Below, in pieces: positions 36,967-47,878 of a stretch of DNA of 64,000 bases (position 1 is its first letter; every line of letters begins with the position of its first letter). The notes under the pieces were generated by a model that was not told where the DNA came from, made no database searches, and saw only the letters and a list, made by a program, of their open reading frames with translations. The position numbers and the translations under genes were made by a program. The stretch covers positions 434,001 to 498,000 of the forward strand of contig NW_002476013.1 in the NCBI RefSeq assembly GCF_000189635.1, in the 5' to 3' direction. Origin of the DNA: Tetrahymena thermophila SB210 (taxonomy: Eukaryota > Ciliophora > Oligohymenophorea > Hymenostomatida > Tetrahymenidae).

Positions 36967-37560
36967 TCAATAGTATGATACTGCCTATATGAAAGTGTCA
37001 AACAATAACTTTTCTATTCATTCAAAGTAAAAATCATGTTTTACTTTTTTTTCAAATCAAAAGATATTCAATATTATAAAAAATTTTATTTAATTATTAG
37101 ATAGATTATCAGTAGAGAAAATATTTTACTACCTTTATAATTATTTTTAATAGGTAATTAATTGTAAGCTTCATGATATATTGCAATAGCTCTTAAAAAA
37201 TGATAGATAGATTGCAAATAAAAAATATATCGGCATATAAATATTGTAATTAATTCATAGAATGCTTTAAATGATTACAATATTTATTAGGGTTTGTCAA
37301 GTAATTTATAATAGTATGAAGTATTTAAATGTAAAATTTAGAAATTATATGATTCAATATTCAAAATAAGTAAATTTATTCTTCTCTTAACTTATGGTAG
37401 TTATTAATTTAAGCTAAAAATAAATACATTAAATTCACCATGATATTAAAAATTAATTTAGTTTTTAGGTCATTTAATTCTAATTCGGATTAAATCTGTT
37501 AAGCTTCAAAGCCAAAAAGTTAATATAAAATACAAATAAATTTTTATATTTAAAAGCCTT
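36967..37560 (-). CDS. hypothetical protein, exon structure unresolved
   Basis: I do not recognise this gene. On the minus strand about 90 codons (37403-37137) are open and protein-like: RRINLLILNIESYNF, LLDKPQQILQSFKAFYELI, SIYHFLRAIAIYHEAYNQLP. A preceding segment (FEAQQIQSELELNDLKTKLI, about 37512-37440) joins it in phase 0 through a 53-nt GT...AG intron. Downstream the most natural continuation is EKLLFDTFIQAVSYY, ending at TGA 36967-36969, but two other acceptors are possible. An overlapping frame further upstream (near 37600) could encode a TM segment. Start codon not identified. Treat this as a coding region without a settled model. Confidence 0.4.
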
Positions 37561-37822
37561 AGAAGTGAAAAGTAAAATGGAACAGAAAATATACATTGCT
37601 AAACTAATAATTTTAACCCCATCTTTAAAAAATTAAAATAAATATTTACAAATCTATTTTTTTCATTGTAAAATTTCTAATTTTAAGATTTTAAGCGCAA
37701 AATAAAAAAACAAACACACTTGCAAGCAGAAATTAAATTAAGTTTATTATTTAATATCATATCTTTTTTAGCGCTGTCATATCAAAAGCGCTTACGTACT
37801 TAATATATTTTTTTATTATTCG

Positions 37823-39512
37823 TCATAGCTCTAACTGAATGTTTAATTCGCTCTATCTAAAGTTGAATCCATAAATTCCATTCCACCCCTTACCAAACAA
37901 ATAAACTCTATTTATTTCAAATCAGAATTAAAACATAATTTTAAACATAATATATTATTACGTCTGGTCATATTCATTAGTGGTTATGGTGTTAGGATGT
38001 ATTAAGGTGTCTTCTTATTATCCGATTTCTACTCCTCGAGAAGCGAATTTTGAAACTTCTTCGATGTCAATTGTCCTTAAATTTAAAAAATAGTTGATAT
38101 ATGTTGGATAAAACTCAACAATTATTTACTTGACAAATTTTCCATCCTATTTCTCGAATACATGAATTTTGGAACTGTTCGATTCTAGAATCAACAAGTA
38201 ATTTAAGAGTGAGGCAATTTAGAAGTTTTCAAGCTTTTTGATTTAATCGAATCCAGATAACTTTGGTTTTTATTAGTAAGATAAATTAATTCATAAAAGT
38301 ATTTGAAAAGTTAAGCTTAAAATAAAAGAAATAGATTGATGAGTTTATTGATTGCTTCACGGTGCTTTGAATAAATAAAAATTTAGGCTATAAAAAATAT
38401 GATTACATTAATATTTTTTTTTGAAAATCTTAAAATAATTTTTGAAAGAAGTCTTTTTTTAATAATATTTTATAAATTCAACGAAAATAAATTTTTCTGT
38501 TAAAAATCTATTGTTTTAATATTTTGAGCGTTTTTCTAAATATAAAAAGGGTTATAGTTTTCTAGATTAAAATTTGTTGTGCATTACGTCTTTGTTTTCG
38601 ACCACATAAAACGCAAACAAATTTCAACCCACCTAAAATTTAATTTTTAAGTTAGTTAAACATTTTTCTATAAAAAAATTAAAGCCAGCAAGCTAGCTTA
38701 ATTTTTGTTCAATTTTGTAAGAAAAATTAAATTTTTGAACAAAAATTTAACTATATGAACGGGGTGAGCTAATTTAATTAATTGAATTAACTTAAAATTT
38801 ATAAATATTTTTTATATTTTCTTAAATTTTTGTAAGTTATTTCAAACATCATAAAGTAATTTTAGATAATTATATAATTCATATTATCTTTTAATAAAAA
38901 ATCATTCTACCTCAATCTCTCTTTTAGGATTTTCGAATTTATTGTCCATTATGTGGAGATGGTGCTGATTATCAAAGATCAAAATTTCACTCTTTTTTGT
39001 TCCCTTTGTGACGCTTTTAGAATAGCATACAGCTTTTGGTTATGGTACTAGTTTATTTATCTTTTCAGTTATATTTTCAACAAGTTGTTTAGATTCTAAC
39101 CTAGTATTCGTTTTAGTGAAAAAAAACAGTATTTATTAAATTTCTATTTCAGTAAATTTTTTTCTATTCTAATTAATGACATAAAATCTATATAGAAGAA
39201 TCGAAAAATTTTTAGTTAAATCAATATAATATTAAAGGGTTGTTTCAAATATATCTTTTAATAACTATATGTCTCAAATTGTAATTAAAAAAGAAAAATA
39301 AATTAATAATAAAATTCTATTTACTTATCATCATTTGATTTAGAAATATAGTTGATTTTAGAGTCATCTGAATAAACGTAAAGCAATTAACTTTCTACAT
39401 ATCCTTTTGTAGATTAGGTTGAGTTCGCAATACTAAATGTATTAATTTCACTCTTTTTTTCATTAATAAATTAAGCTAAGTAGAAGGCTTAATCTTCATA
39501 GTTGTAAAACAT
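37823..39512 (-). CDS. beta-propeller-like protein of unknown family
   Basis: Four exons (39512-39325, 39100-38911, 38260-37962, 37907-37823) agree in phase and give 253 residues. The start MFYNYEDQAFYLAQFINEKK is the first ATG. The body has repeated short beta-rich units, each an aromatic/hydrophobic strand, Ser/Asp turn and Lys: QLLYVYSDDSKINYIS, EILIFDNQHHLHIMDNKFE, SNSSKIHVFEKQDGKFV and TVYLFGKGWNGIYGFNFR. This spacing suggests blades of a small beta-propeller. A segment NLRTIDIEEVSKFASRG is more helical. I cannot name the family, and no catalytic motif or TM segment is visible. The 650-nt second intron (38261-38910) contains a strong inverted repeat. Confidence 0.65.
38700..38747. repeat. 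13-bp perfect inverted repeat inside an intron
   Basis: AATTTTTGTTCAA (38700-38712) and its exact reverse complement TTGAACAAAAATT (38735-38747) flank a 22-nt spacer. It lies in intron 2 of the beta-propeller-like gene and would form a stem-loop in the pre-mRNA. Confidence 0.75.
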
Positions 39513-41144
39513 GGATAAGCTTATAATAAAAAAATAAATTTAAAAAAGTAGAAATTAATTTGTTTGAATATTTGAATTGCTTTAGAATTCACATTTTGTT
39601 AAAACTGATCCATTTTTGTATTATAGATTTATGATAAATGAAAATGAGAAAAATTTTAGTTCTATTTAATTAAGTAATTAACAAAGATTCATTATCGTCA
39701 ATTGATAGATTAAAATTTGCATTAATGACATTTGAATTGTACATTAATGTAATTTAGTTTTATAAAAGAAATTTTAATTAATTTTTATTATAAATTAGTT
39801 TATAAAAATAAAAGAAAATTGATTGAAATAACGTCATCAATCATGTAAATTAATTTAAATAATAATTGCCATATTAAAATTAAATTATTGCTTGTTATTT
39901 TTTAAATATTATTTTGGGTACTTATTTTCTATGATTAAAAAAAATATTTATGAACTGTAAATTAAGAACAATAAGAAATTAATTTATTTATTGTTTATTT
40001 TATCATTTAATTGTATTACCATTACATGATGTAAATAATAGGTATTATTTTAAAATAGTTTGTACTATAACCAGATTTGATTATAGAAATGACAATAATT
40101 TTAATTAACTAATTTAGTTATTAATTACTATCAAAAGATATAGTATGATTTAAATTTGTAAGCAAGAGATAGACGGCTCATTATGAAAGTTTTATATGCC
40201 AAAATTAATCATCAATACTTCAAAAGCTTGGACAAAATCAATATATAATTTTTCTAAAAAGTTTACTAAAAAGAGTATAAAAATAAATTAAATGATTTAG
40301 AGTAATTTTACAATCTTTGTATGTAATAGTTAAGCTTACACTATAACTAAATTATTTAGAATAAATGGGATAATCGATTAGTCCATCATCGAACTGACCA
40401 AAAATAATTTTGATTAAGGTCATATTTTATTATCGAACTAGAATTAATTGTAAAGTATTAATTAATGCATATTTTATTTGGGTATAGTAATTAATTATAA
40501 GCATATAAAATTAATCATTCTTAATGATTGCTTTATTTAAATTATTTTTAGACATGATTCGAAAAATATTTTAAGATTTTTATTTAAAAAAATTATTTTA
40601 TTTTAAGAACAACTTTACTTGATTGTATAAATGCTTAGTTAAAAGAATTTGTATTTAAATTAAACCTGAGTATTAATTGATTTTTTATAAATTTAGTTTG
40701 AAATTAAACTAATATCTATGTTAGAAAAGTAAACAGGTTAAACGAAAATTGTATGAAAAATTCTTTAAATAAAAGCAAAAACTATTATTTTTTAGCATTT
40801 ATGTTTCTTTTTTAGGCAACTGACCATTAAAATAATAAATTTTTTTGTTTTAATTGAATTAAAATGCTTATGTTTAATGAGAAGACTTTTATTATAATGT
40901 CTATTTACATTAATAAAGCAAAATCAAATTTTTAAATATTTCTTTTTTATTCAAGGTATTTCTAATGAGATTTGTTTAAAAAATAAAAATTAGCCATTAC
41001 GGATTGTAAGTGGTTGTAGTAAAATCCTTATCGAATGAGTATACGCCGTTTATTGAGCAACATTTTATTAAATCCATCAGCTTTTTATCTTCTTACTTTT
41101 TTATTTGATACTATTAACGAGGAGTCAAGGGAGGTGAAGGATTG
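39513..41144. other. AT-rich divergent intergenic region
   Basis: Upstream of the propeller-like gene (-) and the small membrane ORF (+). A plus-strand frame at about 40985-41120 reads SLSNEYTPFIEQHFIKSI and is in frame with the ORF at 41145, but a TGA at 41106-41108 separates them. It may be an exon of that gene. Confidence 0.4.
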
Positions 41145-41504
41145 ATGTAAGCAGTTATCAAAAACAGAATAATTAAGGCTACGAAATACAATTTGCTCCA
41201 CTTTAAAAATGTTACTTTATCTGCTAATGGAAGATTATTCATCAATTATTTAATATCTTTTAAGATCTATGTTGTTATAATGATTGGTATCTATATGCTT
41301 GCTATTTGTTTTCTCTACACTTTTCTATTCAAAAATATTAAAGATAAACTAGTTTTTTCACATAAACGAAGCTTAAACAATCACAAAGTGGAGAAAGAAT
41401 CAAATTATCTTAAACAGCTTATAATATGTTATAAAATAAATAACCTATAAAACTATCTTATCAAATACTTTTTTTAAGTAAATTTATTTGCTAAAGTTGA
41501 TTGA
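41145..41504 (+). CDS. small single-pass membrane protein, tentative
   Basis: 119 codons from ATG 41145 to TGA 41504. Basic N-terminal third (QAVIKNRIIKATKYNLLHFK), then one long TM segment (KIYVVIMIGIYMLAICFLYT), then a basic tail (KRSLNNHKVEKESNYLKQL). I do not recognise it. The frame upstream of the ATG is protein-like but interrupted by TGA, so this could be the last exon of a longer gene. Codon composition is close to background, so confidence is limited. Confidence 0.35.
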
Positions 41505-42099
41505 TATTAGTGTAATAATTAATGTACCATTTTTAGCTGTTTTATTTTTAGAAAAAAATTTTAAAGAATTTAAGAAAAAGAAAAAATAAAAGAAAGAAAA
41601 ACTGAATATGGTTTTTAGATATATTAAATAAATAAATATACAATCTTCTTAGACTCATTCGTAGAAAGGAAGACAAAAAATTTAATTATAATTAAATGAA
41701 AAATTAGATTTTTAAAACTAAAAATAGCTAAATGAGGAAATGAATTAATAATTAAGAAGATTTTAATTAAACAGAAAGACTTATTTGTTATAGATAAAGC
41801 ATGGGGTGAGCTAATCAATAATCTAATTATTTATTTATTTCTTTAGAGTTATCTAAATATAGGATTACTTTAAATTACTTTCTACCTATTTTTTGACGTC
41901 TGCTTGGTTAATACATCACAATTGATTTTAATCATTCTTATAAAATCAGATTATCAAAAGTCAGCTTGTTTTTAAATATTCAGACTTTCCTCGTGAATAT
42001 AATCAAAAAAAAACAAAAACAAATCAAACAAAAAAAAATCAGTAAAACCACCAACAAAAGTAAAAAAAACTTCTACTTAAAAAAAAAAGTCAAAAAGAA
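41505..42099. other. leader/promoter region of the guanylate-kinase-like gene
   Basis: Ends in a strikingly A-rich, C-containing leader (about 42005-42099: AAAACAAAAACAAATCAAAC and similar), of the kind seen before well expressed ciliate genes. A minus-strand ORF at 41624-41818 is not called. Confidence 0.45.
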
Positions 42100-42570
42100 A
42101 TGAGAAAGATCACTCCCTTAGTTGTTTCTGGTTCTTCCGCTATCGGTAAGAATGCCTTCGCCTCAAGATTAGTTAAGGAACACCCTGACATGTTCAAGTT
42201 AGCTCCTCCTGTCAACCAAACCTAACAAATGGAACAAGAATACTTCCAAGCTGAAAAGGAAAACAAGATTCCCATTTTCCAAGTTAACGAAGTTGAACTC
42301 GCTGGAAGCATCAAGCAAAAAGTTGGAACTGCCAATGGTCTCCACATTATTCCCCCCAACATTGAAACTTTTAGAGAAAGACTTGAAAAGGCTGAAGAAA
42401 GCACTGTTGAAAAAATCAACAGAACTTGCGAACAAATCAAGACTGAATTGAACAAAGCCTTCGAAAGCGACTTATATAGCACTGAAGACTTTATTGTAGC
42501 CAACAAAGATTTCGAAAAGTCTTATTAGCAATTCAAGAAGAGAGTTTTCGTCATGTACAAGTAAAACTGA
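42100..42570 (+). CDS. guanylate-kinase-like protein with degenerate P-loop
   Basis: An intronless frame of 156 residues, ATG 42100 to TGA 42570. It follows the guanylate kinase fold: PLVVSGSSAIGKNAFASRLV at the start (P-loop position), KEHPDMF, then GLHIIPPNIETFRERLEKAE and DFIVANKDFEKSYQQFKK at the end, matching the family's I-x-PP and N-D-L-E-x-A-Y elements. It is shorter than real GMP kinases (about 190-200). The P-loop reads GSSAIGKN, with Asn where Ser/Thr binds Mg-ATP, and the GMP-binding R-x-x-R-x-G-E and Tyr region is replaced by a Gln/Glu-rich stretch (NQTQQMEQEYFQAEKENK). It is therefore probably catalytically dead. Codons are strongly biased (AAG, ATC, CTC, GCC), unlike most neighbours, implying high expression. 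Confidence 0.75.
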
Positions 42571-44353
42571 TTTGACTAGTTTAACCTAGTTGAATTCTTC
42601 TTTAGAATGAATATATAAAAATAATAGTGATGTTTTATTAATCAAATTTATTACTGCAAATAACTAATAAATAATAGAATGAAAACAAATCTTAATAACC
42701 AAAACTCACTCATTCACTAATATTCAAAATACTCATCAGAAGAAAAACCCAACAAATTAACCAACCAACTAATAACAACTCTACTTTTTATAAATATATA
42801 AATACTATAAATTTTAAAAATTATTTCAAATCTTACTCTCAAAATTAATAAAAATTTGTATGAATGACTGACTGATTATCTGCATTTTTATATTACTCTG
42901 TAAATTCATATAATATTCAAGTTCTTATTAATCAATCTCACATTTTTTATAACAAATTTTGTCTAAAATTTAATTTAAATAGAACTAACTAAACTGTCAT
43001 AAATACATACACACATAACACGCAACTAAAAAGAAATAGATAAAGTATTTTTCATCATAATATATATTAATCAAAATTTGAGAAAATTATAATTTTATAG
43101 ATGAATACCATTTTGAGCACATTTAAAACTCAAAAATAATTTATAAAAAAATTAATTTTCACAATATTTTTTAATTTTAAACTAAAATTTAAATTTTTTG
43201 AAATAAATTTTAGAGTAAAATTTTTCATAATTTTTGTCTAATTTAATTAATAAATAGATTAATTATATTTACAATTTTTTTATTTTAATATTTGTAGAAA
43301 TTATTTTGGAGGTTCAATATTAAATCAAATTTTAACATATAATGAACTAAGCTTTATTAAGTTATATTTCTCAACTTAATTCAACTATTCAAATGCAGTA
43401 TGTTTTTGATAAAATTTTATAGATAACATTTTTTATTTTTTAATTTTATTCCTAAAGAATAAACAACAATTAATAAAATAGTTGGATTTTTAAAAGCCAA
43501 AGGCAATAATACATTAAAATAAATTTTGTCTCAGTTAAACACTTTTTAAAACTTTTTAATTTATTTAATATTAAAACAAGAAGCTTTACATTCGTAAATT
43601 TACTTTTAAAAACTGTTTTGAAACAAAGAAATTTATTAAAAATCAAATGTTGTCTATCTTTTAAAAACAATCTTTTTAGAAAATAAATAATTGTAAAATG
43701 CTTTATTAAGAACATTTTTAGCTAAAAATGCAGTAAAAACAGTTTGTAAAATTAATAAAATTAACACTTTTTAGATTTAAAAAGTATTTAAAACCATATT
43801 TTAAAAATCACTTATTAGTTTTAATAAGATTGCTTTTCAAATTTATTTTTGTAAAACCAATTTTGAATGCTTGAAGTATATTGCATGTCTTATAATATGT
43901 CTCTTGCTTGAGCTTTTAGGTTTTTCACTCTATTTGGGAATATTTTGAATGCCTAAAACATTTTATTAAAAGAGAGCTTAATTTCTGAAAATTGTATGCA
44001 TTTTTCCTATAAAGTAAATAAAGAATTTGAAATGAAATAATTATGCAAATTAAGGTCCCCGAATAATTGCTTTATTGAATGATAAAAAAATTACAAATGA
44101 TTAAATTAATGTTTCTAATTGTCATAATTCAAAAAATCAAAAATTGAAAGATCAAAAATTAATTTCCACAAATTAACACTAATCGTCACAAAAGAAAGTT
44201 GCGTAATTTAACAATTGCATTTTTCAAACCACTCATCTCATTTTTAAATCAAATAATGAGCAAACCAATTACATTCAAATACAAATTGTTTTTCTACTTA
44301 ATTTCCTTCAAATTAAATTTGAAGTTAAGAAAAACACATGTTTATTAAGAAAA
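42571..44353. other. AT-rich intergenic region
   Basis: No trustworthy frame. The ORF at 43470-43715 (-) has background composition. Confidence 0.5.
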
Positions 44354-45480
44354 TGGAGGCAAGTAAGGCAAAAATTTAAATCTTTGATTAAAATGAAAAT
44401 ATTTTAGTTATGGCAACAGATAAAAATCCTTTTATAAATAAAAAAACTAATGAGTAATTTAATTACTCGAAGTACATTATATTGGCATGAGTTAATCTAT
44501 CTACAAATCCAATTTATCGACTTAACTTTTTCTAAAATTTAACATTTAATTTCAGAAATATATGAAAAAAAATAGTCTTTCTAATTTTACTATTAAGAGT
44601 CAGTATCAAATTACTTTTTAAATATGTTTCTGACAAAATATAAATTAGAATTTATTCGAAGCTATTTCAATATTTATTAAAACTGATCCTTTAAGTTATT
44701 AGCAAGATTTAAATTTCATTTTTATTGCGATATTTTCATCAGTTTCAATTTACATCATTTGTTTATCTAACTCTGTCATCATTATTAGTTTAATTAAAAT
44801 CCCTTTTGCATATTAAATAAATTCAAATTTCGCTCTTTTTTAATTGTCTGTTAATTTCAATTTAATTTTTTATCAACGAAAAAATATAATTTAATCGTCA
44901 TTATTCAATCATTATCTAATTAAAAACATATGTCTGTTCATACGCAAATTTACGAGGATTCTAAGCGATAAATTTCAAATCATTAATTTAAAATAATAAT
45001 AGCAAAAATTAAATGAAATTGTTTCTATTTATTAATTAAATAAACTAAAGAGCATCAAAGTCAAAAAGCCCTACCCTACCTAATATTTTAAAGCTATTAA
45101 ATAAGATTTATCTAAAAATAGATACTTACTTAATTATTATAATTAAATACTTCTGATGCTTAACTAAATGAATATATTATATTCAGTAGACAAACATAAA
45201 AAGACGTTTTTAAAATAAATTGTATTCAAGTTGTTGATTTTATTAATGAAAATAGAAACTTAAATACAGAAAAATAATAGAAATAACTAAATCAATAACT
45301 AAATGTAGACGGCTTTAAGAATAAAATAATAAATTTATTAATATAAAATTTATTAAATTTCCTGAGAATATTTACAAGTATAGAAGAAATTCAATCAATT
45401 TTAAAGAAATTATAATTGAATTTTCTAAATTAATTTCTTTTTTTCTAGGTTCAGGTTTTTATAATAATTATTATTATTAG
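44354..45480 (+). CDS. tentative membrane protein gene
   Basis: Unrecognised. Possible model: ATG 44354, a GTAAGG donor after four codons, an exon starting near 44565 (IYEKKQSFQFYYQES), a 48-nt intron, then a frame that is free of TGA for over 200 codons. That frame includes a hydrophobic segment (FIAIFSSVSIYIICLSNSV) and KVKKPYPTQYFKAIKQDL. About 45180 the best reading moves to another frame (RQTQKDVFKINCIQVVDF, then DGFKNKIINLLIQNLLNFL), needing an unseen intron or a one-base indel. Frames this long without TGA are uncommon by chance at this base composition, but splice sites are not compelling, so only the existence of a gene is suggested. Confidence 0.33.
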
Positions 45481-47878
45481 AGATATTAAATCATTTAGAT
45501 AATATAATTATAATTAATAAATATCACTTAGTAATATAATTACAATTATATTCTATTTATAGTAATTCTTCTATTCTAAATTTACACATTTTCATGTAAA
45601 CAAATTAATCTTATGAATTTCTAAATTTAGAATTCATTCTTAAATTCTTCTTTCTAATATTTCTTTGTGATCATTGATTATTTTTTTATTATTCCTTATT
45701 AGCTTTTATATAAAAAGATAGAAAAATCTACCATCAATATTTTAATCGAAGTAAGTTAAACCTTTAATTTATATAAAATGTTAGATAAAATTTGCTATAA
45801 AAAATACATAGTTTTTTTGTAAAATAATAAAACATATTTATTATTTAAATATATTTTATTTAGCAATTTTTTAAAAAAATATAAGCGATGTATAGATTTA
45901 AAAAAATATAAGTGATAAAGAGATTTAAAAAAATTCTATGCCTTTAATTATTGTATTTACTCAAAAGAGTTATAATAATTATAACATAATATTAAATAAC
46001 TCAAAAAATAACTCTATAATAAATTAGTTATAAACATTTCTACAATAATTATAAATTAGATTTTATATTGTGCATATTGAGGAGATAACTTTCATAAAAG
46101 CTAACAATTAAATCACAACTTTTTAATCTAAGACGAAAATCAATCATTTAAGTGGTTTTTTATATATACATAATGCATCAGAATACTCAAAATAAAATTA
46201 TGATACTTCTAATTATTAATCATCATCAGCAGGGGAACATATTAAGCAAAATAAAAATCAATTGTTATAACGTATTAAATAAAAATTTAGATTGCATATT
46301 TAAGATATTTTTTCCTCGAATAGTTACTTATTTAAATAAACCAATCATTCATTTTAAATAAACCAATATAAAACATATTTAAATAATTCCATATTTTAAG
46401 TTTTTATTTAAATCTTTAAAAGTTTTAAGCAATATTTATATAAATATGTAAAACAAATGAATAGTCCTTTTTTTTTCTAATAAAAATTTGCAAAAAATAA
46501 AAGAATTGAAATATCTTATAATGAATGAATATTTTTATAATCTTTTATTTATCTAATTTATTTCCCACGTTTACCACAATATATATTTGATCTTCTTTAT
46601 TAAATATATTTATATTTTTCTTTATTAAATGAAATATCTTTTCCAAAATATTTAAAAAACAAAGTATTTTAAAATCAACAAATTGTATTTTCATTTACAA
46701 TTTTCTTTTTTGAAAATTATAAGATTACATAAATAATATTAATAATCTTTTAAATTTCCTTTCCATAAAATGTAAAAAATTTTTATTTTAGTAATTTATT
46801 TCACAAAAACTTTTAATTAAATATTTTATTATTTAAAAAATATTAATACAAATAAATTAAAAAAAAGCATAAATATATTTTAAAAATAATAAATAATCTT
46901 TTATTAAAACATTCAATTTATTAGCTCTTTTAATCAATTATTGCTTTTTTTTGTGGATTTCTAACTAAAAACTAAAGAAAGAAGTATATTTTTTGAATTT
47001 ACATTTTCAAATAAGCATTCTATAAATTAAAATATATTACTAAAATAATTTAATATAAAAAATTTTTCTTCTTTTTAAATATCATATTATATCTTAATTT
47101 ATTCATTATAATTTCTCATATATGTCAATTTTAATAAAATTTTCTTTAAATTTAATTTCAATTTCCAGATAAAAAATTTTAGTTATAAATCAATAATATT
47201 CATATTATATTGGTCCAAAAAACCTTAAAAGATAATTAATTAAGATATAATTATTTTAAATGAAATAATAATAAAAATATTTTGAAAAATTAGCAAATGA
47301 AAGTCATGCTAAAAATTGATTATTGTAAGTAAAATGAATTAAAAATTGTTATTTAGGTATGAAATTTAAATTAAACTTAATAAAAAAAAAAAATCTATAT
47401 TTAAAAAATATTAAATGAAAATTAAATTAAAAAATAAACCATTTTAAATATAATAAATTAAAATAAGATAAAAAATGATTAAATAAATAAGTAAATGATA
47501 TGAAAAGAATTATGCTATTGAAAGAAATGCCATGAACAAAGCTATTAAATATATGAACATAAATTTGACAAATAAAGATATAAATATGTTAATTTTAAGT
47601 TTTAAATACTAAATAAAATTTTATACTAAAAATAATAGGTGTAGATAGATAGATAGAAAGATCAATTAGTAGATAATTGATTTTCTGATTGGTTGATACT
47701 CAAAAAAAAATTCATTTGAAAGTTTAGATAATAGTTTGGTGTTTAAGTAAAAGTATATTTTTATTTATTTAATAATGATATGTTATGTCAGTAAATATGT
47801 TTGTTTGTTTTAATTTTGTTTGAAATTTGAAGTGTTTATTTAAATATAAATAAATGTTATTCATTAAACATTCTTTTC
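45481..47878. other. AT-rich intergenic region
   Basis: About 2.4 kb of A/T-rich DNA with a GATAGATAGATAGA tract near 47644. No coding frame found. Confidence 0.5.

Noticed and set aside
42199-42506. Two antisense ORFs over the guanylate-kinase-like gene
   Set aside because: Shadows caused by the strong codon bias of the plus-strand gene.
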